Positions 1 to 7,385 are shown, counted from the first letter of the stretch. The stretch: 34,846 bases of DNA from Microcaldota archaeon (GCA_021814005.1 JAKAJC010000015.1:1-34846); one strand, 5' to 3'. Notes: a model not told the origin generated them from the letters alone. A program made the numbers and translations.

Positions 1-530
1 CGCTGGACGACCGCGTGGGCTGCTACATTCTTCTCGAGGCCGCAAAGGCGCTGAAGAATTCCAATGTGGTGCTCGTCGGCACGGTGCAGGAGGAGGTTTC
101 GATGTTCGGCAAGGGTGCGGCATTGTCGGCATACACCCTGCAGCCGCGCGCGTTTATCGCCGTAGACACTGCGGTGGCCGGAGACCATCCAGAAATAGCC
201 GAGGAGGACACCGGAGGGGTGAGCGTTGACAAGGGCCCCACGCTCACGCTGGTGGAGGCGTCGGCTGTAGGAAATGTTGCTGACCGCTCATTGCGCGAGC
301 ACTTTATGGAAACGGCGCGCAAATCCCGCATCCCGCTGCAGCTTGAAGTTATCGAGGGTGGCGCAACAGACGCTGCAACGGTTTACAGCGTGCGCGGCGG
401 CATTCCGTCCATTGCCATCGGCGTGCCCACGCGCTACATACACTCGAACGTGAGCGTGTGCTCTGGCAAGGACATTGAGAAAACGCTGGCGCTCTTGGTA
501 AAGGCAGTGCAGACAATGCCGAAGAAATAG
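1..530 (+). CDS. M42 family aminopeptidase, C-terminal part (5' end outside window)
   Basis: The reading frame is open from base 3 and ends at TAG 528-530. It begins with LDDRVG, the metal-binding Asp motif of M42 (TET-type) aminopeptidases. It continues with the catalytic QEE motif (bases about 87-95), AVDTAVAGDHP (another metal-ligand Asp region), GATDA and a terminal PTRYIHS with the last zinc-ligand His. These are in the family order, so the identification is firm. Such enzymes are cytosolic dinuclear metallopeptidases that trim peptides from the N-terminus, often downstream of the proteasome in archaea. The N-terminal third lies outside the window. The gene converges on the next minus-strand gene and ends just before strong hairpins and a T-rich tract. 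Confidence 0.93.
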   Translation, partial: LDDRVGCYILLEAAKALKNSNVVLVGTVQEEVSMFGKGAALSAYTLQPRAFIAVDTAVAGDHPEIAEEDTGGVSVDKGPTLTLVEASAVGNVADRSLREHFMETARKSRIPLQLEVIEGGATDAATVYSVRGGIPSIAIGVPTRYIHSNVSVCSGKDIEKTLALLVKAVQTMPKK

Positions 531-554
531 ATAGAGAAAAACAAAAACAACGGC

Positions 555-630
555 GCGGCCTTCGAAGGCCGCCGGGCGCTCGGGCGCCCGAATTTGTTTT
601 TCTTTCTCTTTTTGGTTTTTCTCTTTTTCT
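555..630 (+). terminator. Double hairpin plus T-rich tract after the aminopeptidase gene
   Basis: Bases 555-572 are a perfect 18-base palindrome (GCGGCCTT/AAGGCCGC core). Directly after it, 573-579 and 584-590 form a 7-bp GC stem around a TCGG loop. From about 591 to 630 the + strand is a run of T tracts. This is a convincing transcription end for the plus-strand gene and abuts the stop of the convergent gene at 629. Confidence 0.7.
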
Positions 631-1207
631 AATCCCGATTCCGCAATACAAAGGCCAGCGTCAGCACCAGCACGATTCCTGCGGCAATCACCCACAGCCA
701 TTCCTGCGGCAGGGTGAGCGGTATGTCGGGGCCAGACGATAGAGCGGACTGGTTGGAATGCCCGTTATTGGGATAGCTGAAAGCGCCGGCAGAACTTGAC
801 GGCGCGTTGAACATCGAATTGGAGGAGAAATGCAGGCGCCCGATGCGGACGAGGCGCTCGTCCAAGCGCTGGTAGAGGTCTGAAGATGACGCGCATGTGA
901 AGTTCGGAGAAACGCCGTCCGCTGGCTTGGCGGGGCAATTCGGCGCCAGCACGGCGCTCGGGCCGATCGTTCCGGCCCCGTCGGAGAGAAGGTATGTAGA
1001 AGATGACACAAGCCAGGCATTTTCACCGGCGTCGGTTTGAGGCACGAATGTCAGCTGCGCAAGCACTGCGCGCGCCTCGGTTGTGTTGAGGTCGGAGTCA
1101 AGCTGCCAGGAGCCGGCGGATACGCTGGCTGCAAAAACCGGGCTTGCGCTGGCGAACAGGGCAAGAACTATGCAGCAGATGCCTATCGCATGCGAACTGG
1201 CTCGCAT
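629..1207 (-). CDS. Exported, C-terminally anchored protein of unknown function
   Basis: 192 residues from ATG 1207-1205. Residues about 1-27 are a Sec signal peptide (hydrophobic core GICCIVLALFASASPVFA, likely cut after VFAA). The middle is Ser/Ala/Pro/Asn-rich with a Cys pair near NCPAK and FTCAS. The C-terminus has one membrane segment (WLWVIAAGIVLVLTLAFVL) followed by RNRD, so the protein should sit outside the cell anchored at its C-terminus. The frame extends 33 codons further upstream, but that part crosses the promoter-like AATATAAAAC at 1229-1238, which lies about 26 nt from this ATG, so a leaderless start at 1207 is preferred. No known family is recognised. Confidence 0.72.
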   Translation of the reverse strand: MRASSHAIGICCIVLALFASASPVFAASVSAGSWQLDSDLNTTEARAVLAQLTFVPQTDAGENAWLVSSSTYLLSDGAGTIGPSAVLAPNCPAKPADGVSPNFTCASSSDLYQRLDERLVRIGRLHFSSNSMFNAPSSSAGAFSYPNNGHSNQSALSSGPDIPLTLPQEWLWVIAAGIVLVLTLAFVLRNRD

Positions 1208-1228
1208 GATTAGGGCAGGGAGAGAGGG

Positions 1229-1238
1229 AATATAAAAC
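1229..1238 (-). promoter_or_regulatory. TATA-like box for the 629-1207 gene
   Basis: Read on the minus strand it is GTTTTATATT, centred about 26 nt before the ATG at 1207, the archaeal TATA spacing for a leaderless transcript. Confidence 0.5.
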
Positions 1239-1320
1239 GAATACAGAATTGGAAAAAAAAGAAGAAGATGAAAAGAAGGGGGAGTGGCCCGGATTCCCCG
1301 AGCCACTATTTTTGGGTAAT

Positions 1321-1536
1321 TCAGGCGTTTTTCAACTTGGCTTTGTAGACGTAGCCATCCTTGCCCAGGTAGTACATGTAGCCGGATTCCTTGGAGATCT
1401 TCTCGCCACCGACTTTCTTCTTCTTACCCTTCTTGTTGTGCTTCATCGGGGCAGCCCAGACATAGCCATCTTTGCCGATGTAGTAAAGATAGCCGTCTTC
1501 GCGTTTAACTTTTTCGCTGCCAACTTTTGTGCCCAT
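1321..1536 (-). CDS. 71-residue protein made of two GYxYYxGKDGYV repeats
   Basis: Start chosen at ATG 1536-1534, preceded on the minus strand by GGAGGTG seven bases upstream, the best Shine-Dalgarno in this part of the window. The frame is open 48 codons further but without coding character. The protein is an internal duplication: VGSEKVKREDGYLYYIGKDG (residues about 5-24) and VGGEKISKESGYMYYLGKDG (about 39-58), each followed by YV and a short basic tail, joined by a Lys-rich linker (KHNKKGKKKK). It is strongly basic and aromatic, with no membrane segment. I have an impression of similar short repeat proteins in other small archaeal genomes but can name no function. The regular Tyr/Gly spacing suggests two small beta-hairpin units, possibly binding nucleic acid; that is inference. 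Confidence 0.8.
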   Translation of the reverse strand: MGTKVGSEKVKREDGYLYYIGKDGYVWAAPMKHNKKGKKKKVGGEKISKESGYMYYLGKDGYVYKAKLKNA

Positions 1537-1571
1537 TGGAACACCTCCGAATTTTCGACGAGGACACGAGG

Positions 1572-1590
1572 ATAAAGTTAATAAAGGTAT
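1572..1590 (-). promoter_or_regulatory. AT-rich promoter candidate for the repeat protein
   Basis: Minus strand reads ACCTTTATTAACTTTAT, 36-54 nt upstream of the ATG at 1536. This would give a leader of 10-25 nt that contains the GGAGGTG ribosome site. Confidence 0.35.
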
Positions 1591-1693
1591 ATCGTCGGTG
1601 CATCGAGGAAGAAAACGGCCATGGCGCTGCCCGACGTTTTCACGACGTAGAAATGCCCCGGCTGCCGGCTGATTGCGCATCAGGCCCCCGGCG

Positions 1694-2953
1694 CTACTTT
1701 TTGGCGCGGGCGGCCCTTTTCTTCGTCGCGGCCGGCACCGCGTGGCCCGCCAGTTTTGTCATCGACGACGGGGCGGCCTCGAGAAGGCCGGCCAGCTCGT
1801 CCTCGTCAAAAGAATAATAGGCACAGAGCGCCTGCGAGCCTGGCGACGAGGTGTCGAATGTTGCCGCCTGCGCCTGCACAAGCGGGATGAAATCGGCCGC
1901 GCGCCGGCTCGTCGTGTGGGTGCGGACCGAAATTTTCGCAGACAACGCCTTGCGAAGCGTTCGGCGCGATTTTGTCGCCCCCATCTTCTGGATGTAGGAG
2001 GGGAACATGTAGGAAACGAAGGCGGCCGACGGGTGGCGGCGCGCCGAAGCCACGCCCCATCCCATCAAATCGGATGAATAGCGCAGATAGCCCCAGTACT
2101 GCCGCCGCATTATGCGCCCGTCGAACACGTCGGCGCGCGAGAGGCGGTTGTATCCTTCGGCCCTGTCGTGCGCGTCGGGAATTTCGTTGGGCAGGTTCTC
2201 GCAGATGTAGAGCTTGAGAGTGTCGCGGTCGGAGAGGTTTGTGAGGCCGATGGCGCGCGAGGCCTTGAGGTTCGGCGAGCGGATGTATGCGCGCACTTTT
2301 TCGAGAAGGGAGCGGTCATGCTCGCGCGCGGCCAGAAGATTGTGGGCCTGCAAATCGCTTATTGCGGCGCGCAGGTCTCCGGCGGCGTTGGACACTATGG
2401 TTTTGAGCTGCTCGGCTGACAGGCTGATTTTCTCAGCTTGCGAGATGCGGGAGAGAACGCCCTCCATGTCGGAAGAATTGACGGCCCGCAGCTGCAAAAG
2501 CTCGCAATGCGTTCTAAGCGCCGAGAGCGAGCGGTCGTACGGGTCGATGGCGGTGAGAATTATGGGAACCGACGCTGACGAGAGATGATTAATCAGAATG
2601 GTGATTGCGCTGCGGGCCTTGGCGGCGGCCCAGCTGTCAATGTCTTCCACAAGAATGAGCGACCTGTCGCCGAAAAGCGAGGAGCCGGAAAATGCCGAGG
2701 CTGCCTGCTTTTCCCATCGCTCTTTTTCATCCGGAGCCGGCGGGTCGAGTGAAATGACATTCCAGTTCATCTGTTTTGCCAGAGCTTTTGCAAGGGCCGA
2801 TTTGCCGCAGCCGGAAGGGCCGTGAAGCAGCAGTGGCTTGCCGCGCGCTGCAAGCGAGAAGCCCAGCGCCCACTGTTTGGCGCGGGTGACGGCCTCCTTG
2901 TTTCCGGCGAAGGAATTGAGGCTGGCCGGCGCATGGGATTGCGTCCAGAGCAT
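1694..2953 (-). CDS. rfcL: Replication factor C large subunit (clamp loader)
   Basis: 419 residues. N-terminal AAA+ ATPase: Walker A GPSGCGKS at 45-52, Walker B-like LILVEDID, and a sensor-2-type AGDLRAAISDLQ helix, all typical of archaeal RfcL, which with RfcS loads the PCNA clamp at primer ends. Walker B is VEDID rather than the common VDEVD, still with acidic residues. Residues about 250-350 match the RfcL collar region (RRQYWGYLRYSSDLMGWGVA) followed by a helical C-terminus. The C-terminus ends in a basic Lys/Arg/Ala tail; I do not see the QxxLxxFF-type PCNA-binding box many archaeal RfcL proteins carry. It diverges from ychF across a 54-bp intergenic region with a shared TATA-like box. 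Confidence 0.92.
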   Translation of the reverse strand: MLWTQSHAPASLNSFAGNKEAVTRAKQWALGFSLAARGKPLLLHGPSGCGKSALAKALAKQMNWNVISLDPPAPDEKERWEKQAASAFSGSSLFGDRSLILVEDIDSWAAAKARSAITILINHLSSASVPIILTAIDPYDRSLSALRTHCELLQLRAVNSSDMEGVLSRISQAEKISLSAEQLKTIVSNAAGDLRAAISDLQAHNLLAAREHDRSLLEKVRAYIRSPNLKASRAIGLTNLSDRDTLKLYICENLPNEIPDAHDRAEGYNRLSRADVFDGRIMRRQYWGYLRYSSDLMGWGVASARRHPSAAFVSYMFPSYIQKMGATKSRRTLRKALSAKISVRTHTTSRRAADFIPLVQAQAATFDTSSPGSQALCAYYSFDEDELAGLLEAAPSSMTKLAGHAVPAATKKRAARAKK

Positions 2954-2977
2954 AGGGAAGAGAAGGAAGACAGAGGT

Positions 2978-2985
2978 TAAATAGG
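2978..2985. promoter_or_regulatory. Shared bidirectional TATA-like box between rfcL and ychF
   Basis: TTAAATAG on the plus strand (CTATTTAA on the minus strand), centred about 26 nt before the ychF ATG at 3008 and about 28 nt before the rfcL ATG at 2953. Either orientation fits a leaderless archaeal promoter. Confidence 0.5.
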
Positions 2986-3007
2986 CTCGCGCGCCTAAAT
3001 AGCAGAT

Positions 3008-4174
3008 ATGCTTATCGGAATCATCGGGGCCCCGAACAAGGGCAAATCACTGATTTTCTCCTGCCTCACCAGCATCGCTGTCGGGGTGGCCGATTATCCG
3101 TTTACAACAATTGAGCCAAACAAGGGAGTGGCCCTGCTGCGCGTGCCTTGCGCGCATGTGGCGGTCGGATTGGCCAAGTGCGATGCGCGAGGCGGGCACT
3201 GCAAAAACGGAATGCGCGAAATTGCAGTTCCGCTCCTCGACGTTGCGGGCCTTGTGCCCGGAGCAAGCGAGGGCAAGGGGATGGGCAACCAGTTTTTGGA
3301 TGATTTGAGAACCGCGGACGGGTTCATACAGGTGGTTGACGCCTCCGGCCGCACGGATTTGGAGGGAAACCCGGCGGCCGATTTTACTTTGGAAAAAGAA
3401 ATCGGGTTTCTTGGCGCCGAATTGGAGGCGTGGCTGTGGCAGGTGGTGGAGCGCAACGCCCCGAAATTCAGATTTCGCGGCATGACCGAGATGTCTGCGG
3501 CTCTTTCTGGCTTGGGTTACGACCAGCCGGCGCTGGCGCACGCGGCGCAGACGGCCGGGTTGCGGGTCGAGAGAATTGAATGGAGCACCGAGGACCTCAA
3601 ACGCTTCACGCACGCGCTTTATGCTTCTGGAAAGCCGAGAATTGTGGCGGCCAACAAGGCAGATATTGCGGGCGCGCTGCAAAGAGTCGGCAAGGCGAAG
3701 ACGGGGCTGGCTGCAACATCAATTATGGCATGCTCGGCCATTTACGAGCAGGCATTGCAGAAGGCGGCCGCAAGCGGGATGATAAAATACGAGGCGGGAG
3801 CGGCCGATTTCGAGATTACGGGTGCGCCGGACGCGCAGCAAAAAATGGCGCTGGAGCGCATCCGCGCGTTTATGAAAGAGAACGGGGGCACCGGAGTGCA
3901 CGCGCTGCTTCATCATATGGTGTTCAAACAGCTTGGAATGCAGGTCGTTTATCCAGTGGAGGACGAAAACCGGTACACCGACAGAACGGGAACGGTGCTG
4001 CCCGACGCGCTGCTGGTGCCGCCGCACACAACCACACTGCAGTTGGCCGAGCGCATCCACACTGATTTGGCGAAATCATTTGTATGTGGCGTCGATGCGC
4101 GCACCAAGCGCAGGCTCGGCAAGGACCACGAGCTGGCCGACGGCGATATTGTTAAAATAGTGGCCGCACGATAA
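3008..4174 (+). CDS. ychF: Archaeal YchF/OLA1-type OBG GTPase (ATPase) with TGS domain
   Basis: 388 residues. P-loop GAPNKGKS at 7-14, switch I region with YPFTTIEPN, G3 DVAGLVPGASEGKG followed by the family-typical GNQFLDDLR, and a G4 AANKAD around residue 215. The C-terminal 70 residues form a TGS domain (LPDALLVPPHTTTLQLAERI to the end). The G3 and following motifs are diagnostic of the YchF branch of the OBG family, ribosome-associated P-loop NTPases that often prefer ATP. Length is normal for archaeal members. The ATG at 3008 follows a TATA-like box by 26 nt, indicating leaderless expression. Confidence 0.93.
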   Translation: MLIGIIGAPNKGKSLIFSCLTSIAVGVADYPFTTIEPNKGVALLRVPCAHVAVGLAKCDARGGHCKNGMREIAVPLLDVAGLVPGASEGKGMGNQFLDDLRTADGFIQVVDASGRTDLEGNPAADFTLEKEIGFLGAELEAWLWQVVERNAPKFRFRGMTEMSAALSGLGYDQPALAHAAQTAGLRVERIEWSTEDLKRFTHALYASGKPRIVAANKADIAGALQRVGKAKTGLAATSIMACSAIYEQALQKAAASGMIKYEAGAADFEITGAPDAQQKMALERIRAFMKENGGTGVHALLHHMVFKQLGMQVVYPVEDENRYTDRTGTVLPDALLVPPHTTTLQLAERIHTDLAKSFVCGVDARTKRRLGKDHELADGDIVKIVAAR

Positions 4175-4236
4175 GGGAAAAGAGATAATTTTCAAATTAT
4201 TGCATGACTCGATGAACACAGGCGAGAGGGATTGAT

Positions 4237-5556
4237 ATGGCTGCAAACAAGAATTCCAAAAACGGCGGCGAGGAGGCCGAGCAGAAAAAACAGACATCGA
4301 TGCTGACTGTGCTGGCGGTTGCCGCCATCTTTGTCATCGCGCTGCTGCTCTGGCAGGGCGGCATGCTGCCGTTTGCCAAGAAGGCGGCCGGAGACGGCGC
4401 CGGCAACAACACGAGCACAAACCTACTGGCCGACCCCTCAGCCAAAGTCCTTATACAGTATATGGAAAAGCAGTCCAGCATGCCCAGCGCATTTGTCATG
4501 CAGTTTGAACAGCCGTCAAACGAGTTGAACATAAGCGTGCGCCTTGAGCAGAACGGCGCGCTGCGGCAGGCGATTGCGACAAATGTGCTGTACTCCAGCC
4601 GTTACATCTGGGCAACCAACCAAACAATCGCGTGTGAAAAAAGCACCGGGGCAGAAGAGGTGTGCGCCACTCTCAACAACACCAGCGCGTTGAACAGAAA
4701 TGCGGAGCAGCTGGAGGCAATGTTCCCGCAGGGTTCGACAACCGGGCAGCTGCAGATTGCGGTAAACAAGAAGCTGATTGAATATGGCGCTTTCAAGTTT
4801 ACAAGCACTCCGAAAGACGGCCGATATGCAAACCGCAGCTGCAAGAGCATTTCATACATATTGGATTACGACCAGATTGACCAGAAGGAACTGCAGGACA
4901 TCAGACAGATTGAGCCGGATTTCAGCGCTCCCGACTCGCGGTTTTTCCGCAACTTCCGCCTTGAACAGTGCATGGACGACGAGTTTGGAGTTGCGTTGCA
5001 CAGCCGTCTGAGTTACGATGCACTGACCCAGAGCGGGGCGTACACACCGGTAGTTGGAGAGCGCATTATTACGGCGTTTGAGAGAACAACACCAGAGATT
5101 GCCATACCGGCCACACAAACCGCATTGGAGGACGTTGAAACGGTGGCTGGCCGGGACCAAAGCATGGGGGTGCGCGCAGTATCCTGCAGGCGCCTGAATG
5201 ACACCAATGATTCCGACACCTGCCTGCGCCAGAGTGCAATTGAATTCCAAAACATCAAATTCTGCACGCTGGCCAGCGACGACGCCGCGATGGGCGACTG
5301 TGTAGTCAAGATGGCAACGCAGGGCAGCCAGGTTCGGCCGGATTTGTGCAGCATGGCCGGGCCCAAAATGTCGGAGTGCTATGCGAATATCGCATATATC
5401 AAAATGGACATCAGCTATTGCGGCCTTGTTACTGACGCGGATTTGAAGGCGCTGTGCACCAAGGAAGTGAATGGCCTGATTGCCAAACGCGGCACAGACA
5501 TCAACACCACCATCGGCAACACAACAGTGATTGTGCACGGAGCCAGCCAAAGGTAG
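4237..5556 (+). CDS. Membrane-anchored Cys-repeat protein, unknown function
   Basis: 439 residues with a charged N-terminus, a single membrane segment at about 21-40 (SMLTVLAVAAIFVIALLLW) and a long outside domain. Residues about 320-425 hold a series of spaced Cys pairs (CRRLNDTNDSDTC, CTLASDDAAMGDC, CSMAGPKMSEC, CGLVTDADLKALC), each pair about 9-12 residues apart with 14-18 between pairs. The exported lipoprotein at 13791 has the same pattern. The central part (about 90-310) is Asn/Thr-rich and contains more isolated Cys. The start is ATG 4237 with GAGGGA upstream. I do not recognise a named domain; disulfide-bonded helical repeats at the cell surface are inferred. Confidence 0.75.
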   Translation: MAANKNSKNGGEEAEQKKQTSMLTVLAVAAIFVIALLLWQGGMLPFAKKAAGDGAGNNTSTNLLADPSAKVLIQYMEKQSSMPSAFVMQFEQPSNELNISVRLEQNGALRQAIATNVLYSSRYIWATNQTIACEKSTGAEEVCATLNNTSALNRNAEQLEAMFPQGSTTGQLQIAVNKKLIEYGAFKFTSTPKDGRYANRSCKSISYILDYDQIDQKELQDIRQIEPDFSAPDSRFFRNFRLEQCMDDEFGVALHSRLSYDALTQSGAYTPVVGERIITAFERTTPEIAIPATQTALEDVETVAGRDQSMGVRAVSCRRLNDTNDSDTCLRQSAIEFQNIKFCTLASDDAAMGDCVVKMATQGSQVRPDLCSMAGPKMSECYANIAYIKMDISYCGLVTDADLKALCTKEVNGLIAKRGTDINTTIGNTTVIVHGASQR

Positions 5557-5623
5557 GGAGTGGATTTTCTTCGCCCACCCCATCTCTTTTAATTTGTGGC
5601 TGCCCTAACATAGTTGCCGTTTT

Positions 5624-5723
5624 GGGCTCGTAGCTCAGCTTGGTAGAGCGTTTGACTCTTAAGAGCCGGAATCACCGGCGCAGAGAGATCAAAATGTCGT
5701 GGGTCCGAATCCCACCGAGCCCG
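5624..5723 (+). tRNA. tRNA-Lys(CTT) with a 26-nt intron at 37/38
   Basis: Acceptor GGGCTCG 5624-5630 pairs with CGAGCCC 5716-5722, discriminator G 5723. T-arm GTGGG/CCCAC (5699-5703/5711-5715) around TCCGAAT. Anticodon stem TTTGA 5651-5655 with TCAAA 5689-5693 and spliced loop CTCTTAA, giving anticodon CTT at 5658-5660. The intron at 5662-5687 interrupts between positions 37 and 38. The gene lies directly upstream of trm56, and the cognate class I LysRS gene is 2.5 kb downstream. Confidence 0.95.
5662..5687 (+). other. tRNA-Lys intron with canonical bulge-helix-bulge
   Basis: Central 4-bp helix CTCT 5656-5659 with AGAG 5682-5685. Three-base bulges TAA 5660-5662 and AGA 5686-5688 place cleavage after 5661 and after 5687. 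The inner hairpin is GCCGG 5665-5669 with CCGGC 5675-5679 around AATCA. This is the substrate form of archaeal tRNA-splicing endonuclease. Confidence 0.9.
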
Positions 5724-5730
5724 TTGAGCC

Positions 5731-5764
5731 CTTTTTCTTTTCTTTTTCGAAAGAAAAGAAAAAG
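5731..5764 (+). terminator. Perfect T/A inverted repeat after tRNA-Lys
   Basis: A 15-bp stem of only T/C on one arm (5731-5745) and A/G on the other (5750-5764) with loop TTCG. The leading T-rich arm follows the tRNA 3' end by seven bases, so it probably acts as terminator. A shorter version follows the initiator tRNA. Confidence 0.6.
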
Positions 5765-5815
5765 TGCTTCACCCCAAAAAAGAAAAGAAACTGTTTGTTA
5801 GCCGCGAGATGAGAT

Positions 5816-6361
5816 ATGGCAATCTGGGTTTTGAGGTATGGGCATCGGCGGCTGCGTGATGCGCGCGCCAGCACGCACGTTGCCCTCGTCGCCCGAGCGC
5901 TTGGGGCGGCCGGGATTATTTTTCAGGGAGAAAAAGACGACGGACTTATGGAACGCCTGAGAAAAATAACCAAGGAGTGGGGCGGCAAGTTCGAGGTAAA
6001 ATACACTGAAGAGTGGATGAAGGACGTGCAGGAGTTCAAAACAAACGGCGGATGGGTGGCGCACCTCACAATGTACGGGGAGGGGCTGCCCGCGGCGATT
6101 GTGGAGGCGCGCAAGCGCAAAGGAAACGGGCTGGTCATAGTCGGCTCGCAGAAAGTTCCGATTGAAGCATACCAAATGGCTGACTTCAACATCAGCGTGA
6201 CAAACCAGCCGCATTCTGAGATTGCAGCCCTTGCCCTGTTTTTGGACCATTATTTCCAGGGGAAGGAACTGGGGCTTGAGTTTGTGGGCGCTCAGAGGAG
6301 AATCACACCCTCAAAAATGGGTAAAAATGTTGTTTCGTGTGATGAAAAAGGGCAGGTATAA
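5816..6361 (+). CDS. trm56: tRNA (cytidine(56)-2'-O)-methyltransferase Trm56
   Basis: 181 residues. The N-terminal VLRYGHRRLRDARASTHVAL is close to the conserved opening of archaeal Trm56. Later come GGWVAHLTMYGEGLP and LVIVGSQKVPIEAYQMADFN, the SPOUT-type knot with the SAM-binding loop, then NQPHSEIAALALFLDHYF. Trm56 methylates the ribose of C56 in the T-loop and is specific to archaea. C56 is present in both tRNAs here. The gene follows tRNA-Lys by 92 nt, and its stop codon lies inside the TATA-like box of the next gene. Confidence 0.93.
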   Translation: MAIWVLRYGHRRLRDARASTHVALVARALGAAGIIFQGEKDDGLMERLRKITKEWGGKFEVKYTEEWMKDVQEFKTNGGWVAHLTMYGEGLPAAIVEARKRKGNGLVIVGSQKVPIEAYQMADFNISVTNQPHSEIAALALFLDHYFQGKELGLEFVGAQRRITPSKMGKNVVSCDEKGQV

Positions 6362-6364
6362 ATA
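6357..6364 (+). promoter_or_regulatory. TATA box for TFE-alpha overlapping the trm56 stop codon
   Basis: TATAAATA centred about 27 nt upstream of ATG 6388. The TAA at 6359-6361 is both the trm56 stop and part of the box. The spacing predicts a leaderless TFE mRNA and so supports the long N-terminus. Confidence 0.65.
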
Positions 6365-6387
6365 CGCGGCGTGTTAAATAATAAGAT

Positions 6388-7173
6388 ATGGTGAAAGGGG
6401 CAAAACGCAACAAAAAGGCATCAGTGCGAGCCCCGAAAAAACACTCAATAAAGGCAAAGATTCGCGCGCACGGCCGTTTGAAATCACACGCCCGCAGCCC
6501 GAAGGCTGCAAAGAAATCGCTGCATTTCAAACATCGCAAGGCATCGGCCGCGCCAAAGGCCCCGAAGTTTGTTCACGGCCCATCGCCGGCCGCAAGGCTG
6601 CAGATGGCGAAACTGCACCCACCGGTAAGAAGCGGCGCGCACATCGAGACTACTGGCCGCTGCATTGCGAACAGGCTGTGGCAAAAACAGCTTTTGACTG
6701 ACGCGGCGGTGCGAAAATGGCTGATTCGCACCATGGGAGAGCATGCCATTCATGTTATTCAGGAATTCACACAGGACTTGAGCGACGAGCAGATTGCGCA
6801 GAAGGCGGGCATCCGCGCCAGCGACGTGCGGGTGGTGCTCAACAAACTGCATTCGTTCGGCCTGGCGACATATGCCCGCAACAGGGACAAAAACAGTGGA
6901 TGGTATTCGTACGTCTGGCATTTGAACAACGAGCATCTTTCCGAGATGGTTGGCAAGGTCAAGCACGAGGCCGGAGAGACGACTCAGGTTGCCAGCATAC
7001 AGAGTGAGGACGGCCAGGAGAGATATTTCTGCAATGTATGCGGGCCGGCCAGCTGTGTTGACTTCGAACGCGCTTCGGCTCTTCTTTTCAGATGCGAGCA
7101 ATGCGGCGGCAGTCTGGCGTTTGTTGAGCAGAAAAAGCAAAATGAAACGACGATAACTGCTCCGCCCGAATAG
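6388..7173 (+). CDS. tfe: Transcription initiation factor TFE-alpha with a long basic N-terminal tail
   Basis: 261 residues. About 105-185 is the TFE winged helix (DLSDEQIAQKAGIRASDVRV, then LNKLHSFGLATYARNRDKNS followed by GWYSYVWHL). A zinc ribbon with C215, C218, C236 and C239 follows. Archaeal TFE helps TBP and TFB open promoters and stabilises the RNA polymerase complex. Typical archaeal TFE is about 170-200 residues and begins near the winged helix. Here roughly 95 extra residues rich in Lys, Arg, His and Ala precede it (KRNKKASVRAPKKH and similar). The TATA box at 6357-6364 fits the first ATG, so the tail is probably real. The C-terminal 20 residues are polar. Confidence 0.9.
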   Translation: MVKGAKRNKKASVRAPKKHSIKAKIRAHGRLKSHARSPKAAKKSLHFKHRKASAAPKAPKFVHGPSPAARLQMAKLHPPVRSGAHIETTGRCIANRLWQKQLLTDAAVRKWLIRTMGEHAIHVIQEFTQDLSDEQIAQKAGIRASDVRVVLNKLHSFGLATYARNRDKNSGWYSYVWHLNNEHLSEMVGKVKHEAGETTQVASIQSEDGQERYFCNVCGPASCVDFERASALLFRCEQCGGSLAFVEQKKQNETTITAPPE

Positions 7174-7177
7174 ACGG

Positions 7178-7187
7178 CTATTTAAAC
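7178..7187 (+). promoter_or_regulatory. TATA-like box for the initiator tRNA
   Basis: CTATTTAAAC, centred about 27 nt before the first base of the tRNA at 7210. Confidence 0.55.
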
Positions 7188-7209
7188 TTCGTCTGTTCAA
7201 ATTGAAATC

Positions 7210-7311
7210 AGTGGGATGGGGTAGCTTGGAGTGCCCGCTGGGCTCATATATGCGCAAAACCGTGCGCATTGAGACACCCAGAGATCGGTGGTTCAAATCC
7301 ACTTCCCACTA
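7210..7311 (+). tRNA. Initiator tRNA-Met(CAT) with a 27-nt intron at 37/38
   Basis: Acceptor AGTGGGA 7210-7216 pairs with TCCCACT 7304-7310, giving the A1-U72 end typical of archaeal initiators, discriminator A 7311. The anticodon stem CTGGG/CCCAG (7238-7242/7277-7281) contains the three consecutive G-C pairs that mark initiator tRNAs. The spliced loop is CTCATAA with CAT at 7245-7247. T-arm GGTGG/CCACT (7287-7291/7299-7303) around TTCAAAT, with one G-U pair. The intron spans 7249-7275. Confidence 0.95.
7249..7275 (+). other. Initiator tRNA intron with canonical bulge-helix-bulge
   Basis: Central helix CTCA 7243-7246 with TGAG 7270-7273. The bulges TAT 7247-7249 and ACA 7274-7276 set cleavage after 7248 and 7275. 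The inner helix is ATGCGC 7250-7255 with GCGCAT 7264-7269. Confidence 0.9.
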
Positions 7312-7317
7312 AATCCC

Positions 7318-7339
7318 TTTTCTTTTTGTAAAAAGAAAA
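7318..7339 (+). terminator. T/A inverted repeat after the initiator tRNA
   Basis: TTTTCTTTTT and AAAAAGAAAA, a perfect 10-bp stem with a 2-nt spacer, seven bases after the tRNA end. It has the same composition and position as the repeat after tRNA-Lys. Confidence 0.6.
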
Positions 7340-7385
7340 TGTTTTTGCCCCAAAAGAAACGATTCTGATTTTGGTTTTGGTGCGT

